Assembly (NCBI GenBank): GCA_014650415.1
Contig: BMUX01000012.1
Span: forward strand, 192,419-256,418
Reading direction: 5' to 3'
From: Streptomyces spiroverticillatus
Lineage (GTDB): Bacteria > Actinomycetota > Actinomycetes > Streptomycetales > Streptomycetaceae
Length of the DNA stretch: 64,000 bases
This document shows positions 24,737 through 33,293 of this stretch, in pieces (positions within the stretch are counted from its first letter, which is position 1; every line of letters begins with the position of its first letter). The notes below the pieces were generated by a model, which saw only the letters and a list, made by a program, of their open reading frames with translations, was not told the DNA's origin and searched no databases. Made by a program: the position numbers and the translations under genes.

Positions 24737-27700
24737 ATGACCATGGGGCTCCAGGCGGACTTCACGTCCTCAGGACCGGGCTGCGTACCCGACGGGCGGG
24801 GTGCGGGATTCACCCTCACCGGGCCACGGACCGCCCTTGAACCGCCCGCGCTGCGACTGGCACCGACCACGGGCGGAGTCCTCGTCAGCCGTACCGAGAT
24901 CCTCACCCCCGTCGGCGTGCCGTCCGAAGTGATCGATCCGCTGCGGGCGTGGTACGCCGACGCGGAGGGCCGCGTGCTCCACGATCCCGCACTCGTCGGC
25001 GGCAGCGGGACCGTCTCCCTGCCCGGAGGGCTCCGGTTCTCCGAGCTGCCCCTGCGGATCCGTATCCAGTACCACGAGATGAACCCGGTCACGGGCCGTC
25101 CGGTGGGAACCATCCACCACACGGTGGAAGCCGCCACGACACTGCACGTGAATCCGGCCCAGGAACCCCGGCCCGCACCGGACGTCCCCGCCGCCACACT
25201 CAGCAGGCGGCAGGAAGAGGCCCAGCAGACCGTCCCCAGCGGGATCTCCGCGGCGGAACCGGAAACGGTGCGGTCCCCGACCGGGAAGGACTTCGCCGAA
25301 CGCGTGCCGCAGGACGCGGTCAGGCACCTCGGATTCGCCGCCGTCGACTTCGGTACGACCAACTCCACCCTGACCATTCACGACATGCGGCAGCTCGAAG
25401 TGCGCCCCATGGCCCGCCGCCAGGAGAAGCGGCTGCGGGCCGAACTCACCGACCTCCTGACGGACCCCGCGGCGGCCGGCCCCGACGGAGCCCGGTGGCG
25501 GCAGCTGCTGCACGACGTGACGCGCCAGCTCCTCCCCGAGTCGGCCGCGGAGGCGGGCGGCGACCCGGGCCGCGCACTGGCGGAGTCCCTGCGTTCGGGG
25601 CACGGCGGAAGCAACGAGGTGCACAAGCTATGCACCGCCCTGGAAGTGCAGTTGTCGCGGGTCGGCGAACCCCTTCAGCGTCGGATCGCACCGCGCCTCC
25701 ATGCCTGCTACGACCGTGCGTTCGCGGAGCTCCCCCTGGACAGCCTCCGCCTCTTTCCCGCCGAACTCGACCAGGTGGGCGGGGCCGAGGTGGCCAGCCG
25801 CATCGAAGTGGTGAGCCACACGCCCGACCTGCGGGTCCGGATGGGCGAGGAACGGGTCGCGGTCGGCGGAACCGGCGGTGGCACGCCGCGCGCCTACCGG
25901 GGCCTGAAGCAGTACCTCGGCAGGGACCGGCCGATGCCGGAACTGCCGGCGCACCCGGACGGCAGTCCGGTAACGGCGGACGACCTCATCCGCGAGGGAC
26001 TGCGCTACCTCCTCGACCAGGGCGACGAGTACATCGCCGCCAATCCGCGGGAGCTCCAGCAGGGAAAGATCGACCACGTCGTGATGACCTACCCCACCGT
26101 CGCCCCGCCCGCGGTACGGCGGCGCCTGCGGGAACTGGTCGCGGCCGAAGCGGACGGCCTGGGCGTCACGCTCGTGGACACCCAGTTCGACGAGGCCGTG
26201 GCGGCAGCGCTCTTCTTCATCATGAAGGGTCTCGGCGGTGACTTCGGCGCCGGTGTCGAGGCGTTCCGGGCCCGCTGCCGGGAGCTGCCGGGCACCTTCG
26301 GCAAAGCGTGGCAGCAGAACGCCCTGATCCTCGACGTGGGCGGCGGAACCAGCGACGTGGCCCTGATCAGCCTGCACCTGAAGGACCGCACCCCCGACCC
26401 CGCGCCCGGCGAGGACGAGCGGTTCACCGGCAGGCTGTACGTCCTCACCCCCAAACTCCTCGGTTCCACCGGGCATCTGCAACTCGGCGGGGACCTGATG
26501 ACGCTCCGCCTCTTCCGCTGGTACAAAGCGGCGCTCGCGGACCACCTCCTGCGGACCCGGGCGGACGACTACGACCGGGTGATCGGCAGTCTCAAGGAAC
26601 CCTTCGCCGCGGACGGCCGTTACGCGGCCGGTTCCCTGCTCGACCGGAACCCGGAGTCCGACGGCTACCCGGGCGACCTGGTCGACATGGCGGTGCGGAC
26701 GCGGTGGAGCGGACTGCACGAGACGGAGCGCAGCGAGGCCGAACAGGCCTTCTGGATGCTGTGGCGGATCGCCGAAGAGGCCAAGTACCAGCTCGGCGCG
26801 GGCAAGGCGGAGTACGTCCCGCCGCCGGAGGAGATCGCGGCGCTCCTGACGCGCAGCGGCGCGACGGGGGACCCCGATGCCGAATGGGCACCCCTCATGA
26901 CCGCGGCCGTCTTCGAAGGGCTGCTGGCAGGCACCGTGGACGAGATCATGGACCTGGTCGCGGCCATGGCCAGGAAGCTGCCGCAGGGCCAGGAACTCGA
27001 CCGCGTCTTCCTCACCGGCAAGAGCAGCCGCATGCCGATGATCCGCGCCGCGCTGGAACAGCGCCTCAACGCGGAGGACGACGTGCACTGGAACCCCGCC
27101 GGCATCGAGGTGGAGGAGAAGGAGTACGCCAAGCTCGCGACCTCCATCGGCGCCTGTTGGGGGCATCACGTACGACGCTTCGCGCACAATGAGCGAACGG
27201 CCCGCAGCGTGCTGCGCCGGGGCAGGTACGTCCTGCGCATCGAGGTCGACAACCTCCGCTACTACCTGCCCAGTGACTTCGGCGCCACCTTCCAGCTCGG
27301 TGCCGCCGCCACACCCACCGACGCGATGCTGAAGGCCGGCACCGGGCTGAGCCCCATCGGCCCCGGCGGCATCTGGGCCGTGCGCAGCGACTGGGACCAA
27401 CTGCCGCGGAGCCTGGTGGTGCACCGCGGTACCGGCACCAGCTGGGCCCTGTGGGGCTGGTTCGACCCCGACGTCCGCATCAAACGCCATGAGCCGGGCT
27501 TCGTACTGGACCTGGAGCAGTGGACGGCGGAGGCGCAGTTCCAGGTGGAGGTCGACGCCGACCTCTTCCTGCACGTCCACCTGTGCCGCGGCGCACCGCA
27601 GTACGTGGTCGAAGGCAGGTCCTCCCCGATCGCCTTCGACCAAGCCCTCGACGAGCAGGGCGCGTGGAAGCCGGTCCAGATCGTCGTCGACACCCGGGTC

Positions 27701-28177
27701 GCGGGGGACCGGCCCGACTTCGGCGCGGTGGTCTTCGACCTGCCCGAGGACCCGCGAGAGGGCCTCACCCTCTTCGACCAGACCTTCAGGACGGGCCAGG
27801 AGGCGGGTGCCCGAGAGCTCCGCGGTGCGTTGAGCGGCTGGCTGGACCCACCCTCTCCCGACGGCTGGTCGTTCTACCTGAGGTTCCCCGACGACCCGGA
27901 CCGGCCGGACGAACTCATCGACGTCGTCCCGATCCCTTCGCCCATGCACGCCGAGGCGCAGGCGAAGGGCGGGGAGCTGTCGCACGAGAACGCCGAGTAC
28001 GTGGCGACGCTCGACGAGACGGGCCGGCTGCGGGTGCACCGGGCCCCCGTCCCCTACTGGTCGGCCGGGTCCCTCGCGGAGATGTGGCAGAAGAAGGGAT
28101 CTGTGTTCCGCGTGGCCATGGAAGACGCGCAGTCGGCACACTTCGCCGACCGCGACCCGTTCAACGGCAGGCACTGA
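24737..28177 (+). CDS. Giant Hsp70/actin-fold ATPase, SrfB-like
   Basis: A 1146-residue protein. The first ~200 residues are a distinct beta-rich domain. The actin-fold phosphate-1 motif DFGTTNS lies near residue 204 and phosphate-2 LDVGGGTSDVAL near residue 533, with a long insertion between, then an adenosine-type VFLTGKSSRMPMIR near 758. The C-terminal ~350 residues form another beta-rich region in place of an Hsp70 substrate domain. Length and the Hsp70-like core next to a large GTPase match the SrfB type. AAGGGAACG precedes ATG 24737; ATG 24743 is an alternative. It likely acts as an ATP-dependent switch or chaperone for the operon's other products. Confidence 0.75.
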   Translation: MTMGLQADFTSSGPGCVPDGRGAGFTLTGPRTALEPPALRLAPTTGGVLVSRTEILTPVGVPSEVIDPLRAWYADAEGRVLHDPALVGGSGTVSLPGGLRFSELPLRIRIQYHEMNPVTGRPVGTIHHTVEAATTLHVNPAQEPRPAPDVPAATLSRRQEEAQQTVPSGISAAEPETVRSPTGKDFAERVPQDAVRHLGFAAVDFGTTNSTLTIHDMRQLEVRPMARRQEKRLRAELTDLLTDPAAAGPDGARWRQLLHDVTRQLLPESAAEAGGDPGRALAESLRSGHGGSNEVHKLCTALEVQLSRVGEPLQRRIAPRLHACYDRAFAELPLDSLRLFPAELDQVGGAEVASRIEVVSHTPDLRVRMGEERVAVGGTGGGTPRAYRGLKQYLGRDRPMPELPAHPDGSPVTADDLIREGLRYLLDQGDEYIAANPRELQQGKIDHVVMTYPTVAPPAVRRRLRELVAAEADGLGVTLVDTQFDEAVAAALFFIMKGLGGDFGAGVEAFRARCRELPGTFGKAWQQNALILDVGGGTSDVALISLHLKDRTPDPAPGEDERFTGRLYVLTPKLLGSTGHLQLGGDLMTLRLFRWYKAALADHLLRTRADDYDRVIGSLKEPFAADGRYAAGSLLDRNPESDGYPGDLVDMAVRTRWSGLHETERSEAEQAFWMLWRIAEEAKYQLGAGKAEYVPPPEEIAALLTRSGATGDPDAEWAPLMTAAVFEGLLAGTVDEIMDLVAAMARKLPQGQELDRVFLTGKSSRMPMIRAALEQRLNAEDDVHWNPAGIEVEEKEYAKLATSIGACWGHHVRRFAHNERTARSVLRRGRYVLRIEVDNLRYYLPSDFGATFQLGAAATPTDAMLKAGTGLSPIGPGGIWAVRSDWDQLPRSLVVHRGTGTSWALWGWFDPDVRIKRHEPGFVLDLEQWTAEAQFQVEVDADLFLHVHLCRGAPQYVVEGRSSPIAFDQALDEQGAWKPVQIVVDTRVAGDRPDFGAVVFDLPEDPREGLTLFDQTFRTGQEAGARELRGALSGWLDPPSPDGWSFYLRFPDDPDRPDELIDVVPIPSPMHAEAQAKGGELSHENAEYVATLDETGRLRVHRAPVPYWSAGSLAEMWQKKGSVFRVAMEDAQSAHFADRDPFNGRH

Positions 28178-28183
28178 ACCGCC

Positions 28184-29287
28184 GTGGAGGCGCTGAAGAA
28201 GCTGTGCACGGAGCCGGGATCACTGATCGCCCTCACACTGCGCGCCCAACTCGTCGGCGTACGGGCCGCGTTGGCGGAGGTGCTCGAAGCGCTGCCCGAG
28301 GATCCGGGGGCCGCCGCCGGGCGAGAAGCACTGCGTGAACTCGACGCGGTCCTGGAACGACAGGAGCCGGAGGGCGCCGCCGCTGTGGACGCGTACGCCC
28401 CCACTCGGGCAAGGGAGACCCACGCCCTTGCCGGGCTGGCGGCCGAGCTGGTGGCGAGCCCCGAGGCGTCGAACTACCTGGGACCCCTGACCGTACCCGC
28501 GGAGACCGAAGCCGTGTTCCTGTGGCGGTGGTTCCACCTCACGCTGCTGAGACTGCCCGCCGCGCAGGCCCACCGGTGGAGGGAGCGCGCGGCCCGCCTC
28601 GCGCCGGGCCCCGAAGCGCAGGCCGCCGGGCAGTGGGTCCAGTGGCGCGCGCTGAACCGCGCATGGGACCTGGTGCCGCCCCTGCCGGACAGCGGCGCAC
28701 CCGGACTGCGCATCGCGGCCGACGAGCAGGCGACGGCCGACCCCTCGCCCGCCGCCGACCTCTCGCCCGCCGCCGTCTACGAGGTGCTCGCCGACTGGGT
28801 GACAGGACTCGCCGCATACGACACCGAGCTCCACCACTGCCTTGAGGTACTCACCCACCGGGGCCTGCTGCCCCTGCACGAGGCCGGTCACCGCAAGGCC
28901 TACGAGCAGGAGCTGCGCCACCGCATCGCCCGGCTGGCCCGGCAGCCGCAGGACTCGCCGGAGGCACTGCGGGCGGCGCTGGCGGTGGACGAGGCGCTCT
29001 GCTCGGTACTGCACCTGCCGCCCGCCGCACCGGGCAGCTGGTGGGCGGAGGTCGCCGGGACCTCCCAGCACACCGTCCTCGAACTGCGGCGCAGGGTGCG
29101 CGGCAGAGGCGCCGACGTCGCCGTGGAGGTACCCGCCCCGCACTACCGGGACGCCCGGCAGCGGACCGGCGGGAACGACATCCCCCTCGACGCGGGCGGC
29201 CTCAAGGGGCAGGTGCTCGCCGTACTGCGCCTGTGGGCGCGGGTGGAGGGCCAGGAAATGCGCGGGCGGGTGGTGTATCGCGGATGA
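28184..29287 (+). CDS. Helical protein of unknown function in the GTPase/Hsp70-like operon
   Basis: A 367-residue protein starting at GTG 28184, six bases after the Hsp70-like stop. No family is recognised. It is Ala/Leu/Arg-rich and predicted mostly helical, with a Pro/Ala-rich hinge near residue 185 and a more polar, strand-like C-terminus (DVAVEVPAPHYRDARQ, then a Gly-rich NDIPLDAGGLKGQVLAVLRLW). Its stop overlaps the start of the kinase gene as ATGA, which implies translational coupling. By position it is an adaptor of the two NTPases or a kinase substrate. Confidence 0.8.
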   Translation: MEALKKLCTEPGSLIALTLRAQLVGVRAALAEVLEALPEDPGAAAGREALRELDAVLERQEPEGAAAVDAYAPTRARETHALAGLAAELVASPEASNYLGPLTVPAETEAVFLWRWFHLTLLRLPAAQAHRWRERAARLAPGPEAQAAGQWVQWRALNRAWDLVPPLPDSGAPGLRIAADEQATADPSPAADLSPAAVYEVLADWVTGLAAYDTELHHCLEVLTHRGLLPLHEAGHRKAYEQELRHRIARLARQPQDSPEALRAALAVDEALCSVLHLPPAAPGSWWAEVAGTSQHTVLELRRRVRGRGADVAVEVPAPHYRDARQRTGGNDIPLDAGGLKGQVLAVLRLWARVEGQEMRGRVVYRG

Positions 29288-30198
29288 GGGAAGAGACGGC
29301 AGGGCGGGAGCGGTGGCCGACGAAGACCGAGTACGCCGACGCCGTGCAGGACCCCCGGTCGGCCTTCGCCGAGCCGCGGCTCCAGGAGGGCGTCGTCGAG
29401 CAGGGCCCCCTGGGCATGCCGCTCACCAGCTCCGGCCGCAACGCGGTGGTTTTCCGGCTCCAGGGCCCCGACGGCTTGGTGGCCGTACGCTGCATGACGC
29501 GGGAGCCGGCCGAAGGCGCCCGCCGGTACGGTGCCCTCGCCCGACATCTCGAACGTTCCCCCTGCTCCGTGCTCACGGCGGCGCAGTGGGTGCCACGGGG
29601 GATTCTGGTACGGGGCGCATGGTGGCCCGTGGTGCTCATGCCCTGGGTGCCGGGCGGCACCCTGGACACGGTCGTGCGCCGGCACCTGGGAACCGCGGAC
29701 GCGCTGCTGCACCTGGCGGCCAACTGGCGGGTCGTCGTCGAGCAACTGCGGCGCTCGGGGGTGGGCCACGGAGACCTCCAGCACGGGAACGTCCTCGTCG
29801 ACGACGATCTGAGACTCCAGCTGGTGGACCTGGACTCCGTGTGGGTGCCCGGCGCCGGGGACTGGCCGAGGGCCGAATCGGGCCACCCGGACTACCAGCA
29901 CCCTCGCCAGGAACTGCGGGCGAAGGGCTTCGCGCTGGACGCCTTCTCCGCCTCCGTCATCTTCCTGTCCGTACTGGCCGTCGCCTCGGACCGCGCACTC
30001 TGGGAACTGCACACGCAGGAGAACCTCATCTTCCGCGCCGACGACTTCGCGCACCCCGGCAGTACGGACGTGTGGCGGCAGCTGCGGGACTCCCCGGACC
30101 GCTACGTGAGAGCCCTCACCGAGGCGCTCGCCGCCGACTGCGGCCGGGCCGCCGAGCACGCGAGAGGACCGGAGGAACTCCTCGCGGACGTACGGTGA
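29284..30198 (+). CDS. Protein kinase-fold protein
   Basis: A 304-residue protein whose ATG overlaps the previous stop (ATGA). The catalytic loop reads HGDLQHGN near residues 161-168 and the metal-binding motif is LVDLDS near 180. This is the pattern of small-molecule or lipopolysaccharide-type and some Ser/Thr kinases (HGDxxxxN ... DxD). The N-lobe has VAVRCM as the likely Lys-equivalent strand, with Arg where Lys is usual. The Gly-rich loop is weak. Together with the convergent PP2C phosphatase and vWA gene it forms the set of parts seen in TerY-P triads. Confidence 0.8.
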   Translation: MREETAGRERWPTKTEYADAVQDPRSAFAEPRLQEGVVEQGPLGMPLTSSGRNAVVFRLQGPDGLVAVRCMTREPAEGARRYGALARHLERSPCSVLTAAQWVPRGILVRGAWWPVVLMPWVPGGTLDTVVRRHLGTADALLHLAANWRVVVEQLRRSGVGHGDLQHGNVLVDDDLRLQLVDLDSVWVPGAGDWPRAESGHPDYQHPRQELRAKGFALDAFSASVIFLSVLAVASDRALWELHTQENLIFRADDFAHPGSTDVWRQLRDSPDRYVRALTEALAADCGRAAEHARGPEELLADVR

Positions 30199-30232
30199 TG
30201 GGGGCGGTCTCCGCTTGCGGCCGTACGGTGAT

Positions 30233-31021
30233 TCAGGCGGTCACCGCCGCCCGGCAGCGCACCAGCGTGACGTCGTCCTGCTCCAGCTCCCCCCGCGCCC
30301 ACAGCGCGCACACGGTGTTCTCCAGCTCGTCGGGTACGACACGGCTGAGGAAACGCCACACGTCACCCCCGTGGGGCGCGCGGCCCAGCGCCCACTTGGC
30401 CAGGGCGTCCGTCATGAGCAGGAGGACATCCCCCGGCCCGCAGGAGCCACGCGTGGTGCGCAGTTCCGTCAAGGAGTTCTCCCACTCCGGGCCGGAGGTC
30501 GGGACCAAGTCGGGCACGGAGCCGAACTGATCGGCCGAGTCCAGCGGAAAGGCCTCCACCACCATCTCGTCCCGCAGTGCGAACAGACAGGTGTCGCCCA
30601 CGGCCACCGCCCGCCACCAGACACTGTTCGCGCCCGGCGGCGCCGGATCGACCACGATGCCGAGCAGGGTGGCGAAGCTGCCCCGGGCGGCGGCGTCCCG
30701 CACGTAGGGCGGCGCGTCGTCGGGGATCTCCAGCGAGGCCGTCCACTCCCGCCCCGCCGCGGCGGCCCAGGCACGCACGGTGGCGTCGGTGAGCTCGGAC
30801 GGCGGTTCGGCAACGAAGGTCTGCACCAGGCACCGTGCCCACTCCCGCGAACCCAGCGCGCGCGAGGCACCGTCGGAGAGGGCGATCCGTCCCCGGCCGA
30901 GGTCGAACGCCGCGGCGTCCTCGCTCGGCTCGGCGGGAGACTTGGCCAGCCCCATCACCTCTACGTCGAAGCCCACGTGAGGTCCGTGCCCTGCGCCCGG
31001 TGCCCGTGCGGGGACGCTCAC
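30233..31021 (-). CDS. PP2C-family protein phosphatase
   Basis: A 262-residue protein with PP2C metal-site motifs in order: SEDAAAFDLGRGRIALSDGAS (first acidic pair and the DG motif), WWRAVAVGDTCLF, GDVLLLMTDALAKW (third Asp), and the C-terminal QDDVTLV (last Asp). The enzyme should remove phosphate from Ser or Thr and is the natural opponent of the kinase at 29284. Its ATG overlaps the stop of the vWA gene as ATGA, so the two proteins are translationally coupled. Confidence 0.9.
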   Translation of the reverse strand: MSVPARAPGAGHGPHVGFDVEVMGLAKSPAEPSEDAAAFDLGRGRIALSDGASRALGSREWARCLVQTFVAEPPSELTDATVRAWAAAAGREWTASLEIPDDAPPYVRDAAARGSFATLLGIVVDPAPPGANSVWWRAVAVGDTCLFALRDEMVVEAFPLDSADQFGSVPDLVPTSGPEWENSLTELRTTRGSCGPGDVLLLMTDALAKWALGRAPHGGDVWRFLSRVVPDELENTVCALWARGELEQDDVTLVRCRAAVTA

Positions 31022-31863
31022 CCTGCCCGTACCCGGCCGGTCGTCGCCGTTCCGATGCGCATGAAGTCGATCAGCTCCGGGACGTCGGCGTTGTAGACGA
31101 AGCCGCGTGCGCCAGGGAGGATCTGCTTCTCGTAGCCTGCTTCCTCCACCAGGCTCATGGGCAGTTCACTCGACATCTCGAACAGAAGCCGGCTGTTCTC
31201 GTCGGAGTGCGAGGGCGGCGTGGTGGGGAAGTACACCGTTTCCTGGTTCTGCGCCGAGAGATGCAGATTGAAGAGGAGCACGTTGCCGTCGGCGGTGCCC
31301 AGCTTCCGCAGCTGGGCCGCGGCCCTGCGGGGGTCGCCGTCGGTGGAGATGCCGTCCGTGATGTGCAGCACGATCGGCGGAAACGAATCCCGGTGGGCCG
31401 AGACCCAGCCCTTGAGCAGCTGCCGTGCCTGCCGCAGCGCGGCACACATGGGGGTCGACCCCTGCCACACGGGGTCCAGCCACACCATGGTCCGACGGCT
31501 CACCAGCCGGTACCGCCCGTTCTCGTCGGCCGCGAGCTTCTCGCGGGTGACCACGCGCGCGTACGAGGGAAGCGACGAACTGGGCACCAACCCCTGGGAC
31601 TTGCCGTCCCCCACGAGCGGAGCGACCCCGTCGGGACCGCCGTAGCCGATCACCCCGACGTCGAAGTAGTGCCGGGGATCCTCCCGCACGTTCTTCGTGC
31701 ACTCGATCAGGACGGCGTACAGCACGTCGTTGGTGGTCTCGCTCAGCACCTGTGCCTTGGGTATGTCCGAACCGCCGATCGGTTCGTGCATGGACCACGA
31801 CTGGTCCACCAGGAACAGGAAGCAGCCGGGCCGTCCCCGATCGATCCGTTGTTGGTAGGTCAC
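31018..31863 (-). CDS. vWA-domain protein, TerY-like
   Basis: A 281-residue protein. The MIDAS metal site appears complete: VDQSWSM (DxSxS variant) near residue 20, the Thr in GSTPM near 140, and LHITDG near 170. GTG at 31863 is chosen because the domain begins immediately after it; an ATG at 31973 would add an unconserved tail. The vWA domain probably docks partner proteins in a phosphorylation-dependent way, as proposed for TerY in TerY-P triads. Confidence 0.85.
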   Translation of the reverse strand: MTYQQRIDRGRPGCFLFLVDQSWSMHEPIGGSDIPKAQVLSETTNDVLYAVLIECTKNVREDPRHYFDVGVIGYGGPDGVAPLVGDGKSQGLVPSSSLPSYARVVTREKLAADENGRYRLVSRRTMVWLDPVWQGSTPMCAALRQARQLLKGWVSAHRDSFPPIVLHITDGISTDGDPRRAAAQLRKLGTADGNVLLFNLHLSAQNQETVYFPTTPPSHSDENSRLLFEMSSELPMSLVEEAGYEKQILPGARGFVYNADVPELIDFMRIGTATTGRVRAG

Positions 31864-32226
31864 CGCGGTGCCCCCGTCCTCAGGTTGCCGCCGGCTCCGG
31901 CGATCCCGTGTTCGCACCCGCAAGAGAGCCAAGTCCCCGGGCCGCTCACCGGCGCCCTCGGGAGGCACCAGCATGGCATGCGCCGGTGCCCCGCCCAAGA
32001 CGAATGCCAGGACTGCCTGCCGACTTCGAAGCGTAGTAACAGAGTCTGGCGGCCCCGGACTTGGACGGGACGCAGGACCTGCTGTCCGTCCCACCGGCCA
32101 CCCCGGGCGGTGGTGCCGTGGCGCCCCGGATGTTCCGTGCCGCGGGCCCCCTACCCGTCGCACGTCCGGGGACGCCAGGCTTCACCATGGTTCGGGTGGT
32201 TCCTTCGTGCGTGCGTGCGTGCGTGC
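31864..32226. other. Intergenic region with GTGC microsatellite
   Basis: About 360 bp between two reverse-strand genes. No gene is supported. It must hold the promoter of the vWA-PP2C pair. Its distal end carries five perfect GTGC copies at 32207-32226, directly abutting the stop codon of the upstream gene. Confidence 0.5.
32207..32226. repeat. (GTGC)5 tetranucleotide repeat
   Basis: Five uninterrupted GTGC units end one base before the stop triplet (32227-32229) of the 188-residue unknown gene. Confidence 0.9.
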
Positions 32227-32793
32227 TCAGCGCTGCGCGCCGACGGCCCGGCACCCGTGGACGAGACGCCCGCGCTGCTGCCGCACCTGTTCCAGGGAGT
32301 CCCTGAGGGAGTCGAGCTGGCCCGTCACGAGGATCCGTTCCGCGGGAGTCGTCCAGCCCGGCCGCCGCCAGGATTCCCGGAGCGTGCGCCAGACGTCCTC
32401 GTCCTGGATCGTCGCGATGAGCCGGAGGATCGCCTCGACCTTCGCGTCCAAGACCTCCGCCTCCTCCGTCACCTTCCCCTCCCGGTCGTCGGGGACGAGC
32501 TTCTGGGCGGCCACGTCCACCCTGAGGCGGACCCGCGGGTCGACCGCCTCCTGGAGCGCGGCCTCGTCGACCACGAGGCAGTCGATGGCCGCTCCGGCCT
32601 CCGCCGGATGCCGTTTCCGCAGGGATTCCTCGAAGAAGGACATCTCCTCGTCGATGCGCTGGTCGTCGAGGGACTCCGTGGCGGCCGCCATCAGCTTGTG
32701 CACATGGACGATGTCGCCCGAGTCCCTGTCGTAGTACACGCGGATCTGCAGCACCCGCAGATCTTCGCCCGGTCCACCCGGCTGTTGTGTCAT
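32227..32793 (-). CDS. Unknown 188-residue acidic protein of the vWA/CHAT region
   Basis: No family is recognised. The N-terminal part alternates short strands (LQIRVYYDRDSGDIVHVHKLMA, VRLRVDVAAQKLVP) and the C-terminal part is helical and charged (EAEVLDAKVEAILRLIATIQDEDVWRTL). The ATG at 32793 has GAGG 5 nt upstream, 14 bp after the stop of the preceding small gene, so both form one unit divergent from the CHAT gene. It could be an adaptor or an inhibitor of the proteases opposite. Confidence 0.7.
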   Translation of the reverse strand: MTQQPGGPGEDLRVLQIRVYYDRDSGDIVHVHKLMAAATESLDDQRIDEEMSFFEESLRKRHPAEAGAAIDCLVVDEAALQEAVDPRVRLRVDVAAQKLVPDDREGKVTEEAEVLDAKVEAILRLIATIQDEDVWRTLRESWRRPGWTTPAERILVTGQLDSLRDSLEQVRQQRGRLVHGCRAVGAQR

Positions 32794-32807
32794 GAGGTCC
32801 TCACTCC

Positions 32808-33137
32808 TCAGTCCCACGGGGACAGTTTGGCGACGGCGTAGGCGTACTCATTGATCACGCGCACTGTGAAGGTGGCCGACAGACAGTTCGCGATCCACTG
32901 CGAGCTCAGCGCCCCGTCCGGTTCGGGCGAGAGGCCGACGAGGATCTGGTCGGAGCTGGGCTGGTAGCGGACCGCGGAGATCCAGGCGTAGGCGGCTCCG
33001 CTGCCCGACACCCGTGACAGTTCGGTCTCGGCGAAGGCCCACCCCCTGCTGCCCGCCCTGGCGATGGTCAACGAGATCTCGTGTCGACCGCCGCTGATCG
33101 CCCACAGGCCGCCGCTGTACACATTGCTGATCGGCAT
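32808..33137 (-). CDS. Unknown 109-residue beta-rich protein
   Basis: No family is recognised. The sequence is Gly/Ser/aromatic-rich with alternating hydrophobic pattern (GRHEISLTIARAG, AYAWISAVRYQPSSDQILVGL, ATFTVRVINEYAYAV), which suggests an all-beta barrel or lectin-like fold. There is no signal peptide. A purine-rich run ends directly at the ATG. It is divergent from the CHAT protease gene with about 155 bp between starts, so the shared region probably carries both promoters. Confidence 0.65.
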   Translation of the reverse strand: MPISNVYSGGLWAISGGRHEISLTIARAGSRGWAFAETELSRVSGSGAAYAWISAVRYQPSSDQILVGLSPEPDGALSSQWIANCLSATFTVRVINEYAYAVAKLSPWD

Positions 33138-33293
33138 CCTTCCCCCTCTTCGTCCGGCGTTTTCCGACCGCCGGCGGTGTTCCCGACGGACCTGAAGCGT
33201 GCCGCTGACGTACCGACAACAACTCGGTCGTACTGCGGGTTTGGCGAATGCGGTTTCCGGTATTCAGGATGTGCACCAGGAAAAGGGGAAGCC

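Noticed and set aside
25628..28174. An 848-codon reverse open frame
   Set aside because: It is antisense to the Hsp70-like gene and lacks a start signal or recognisable motifs.
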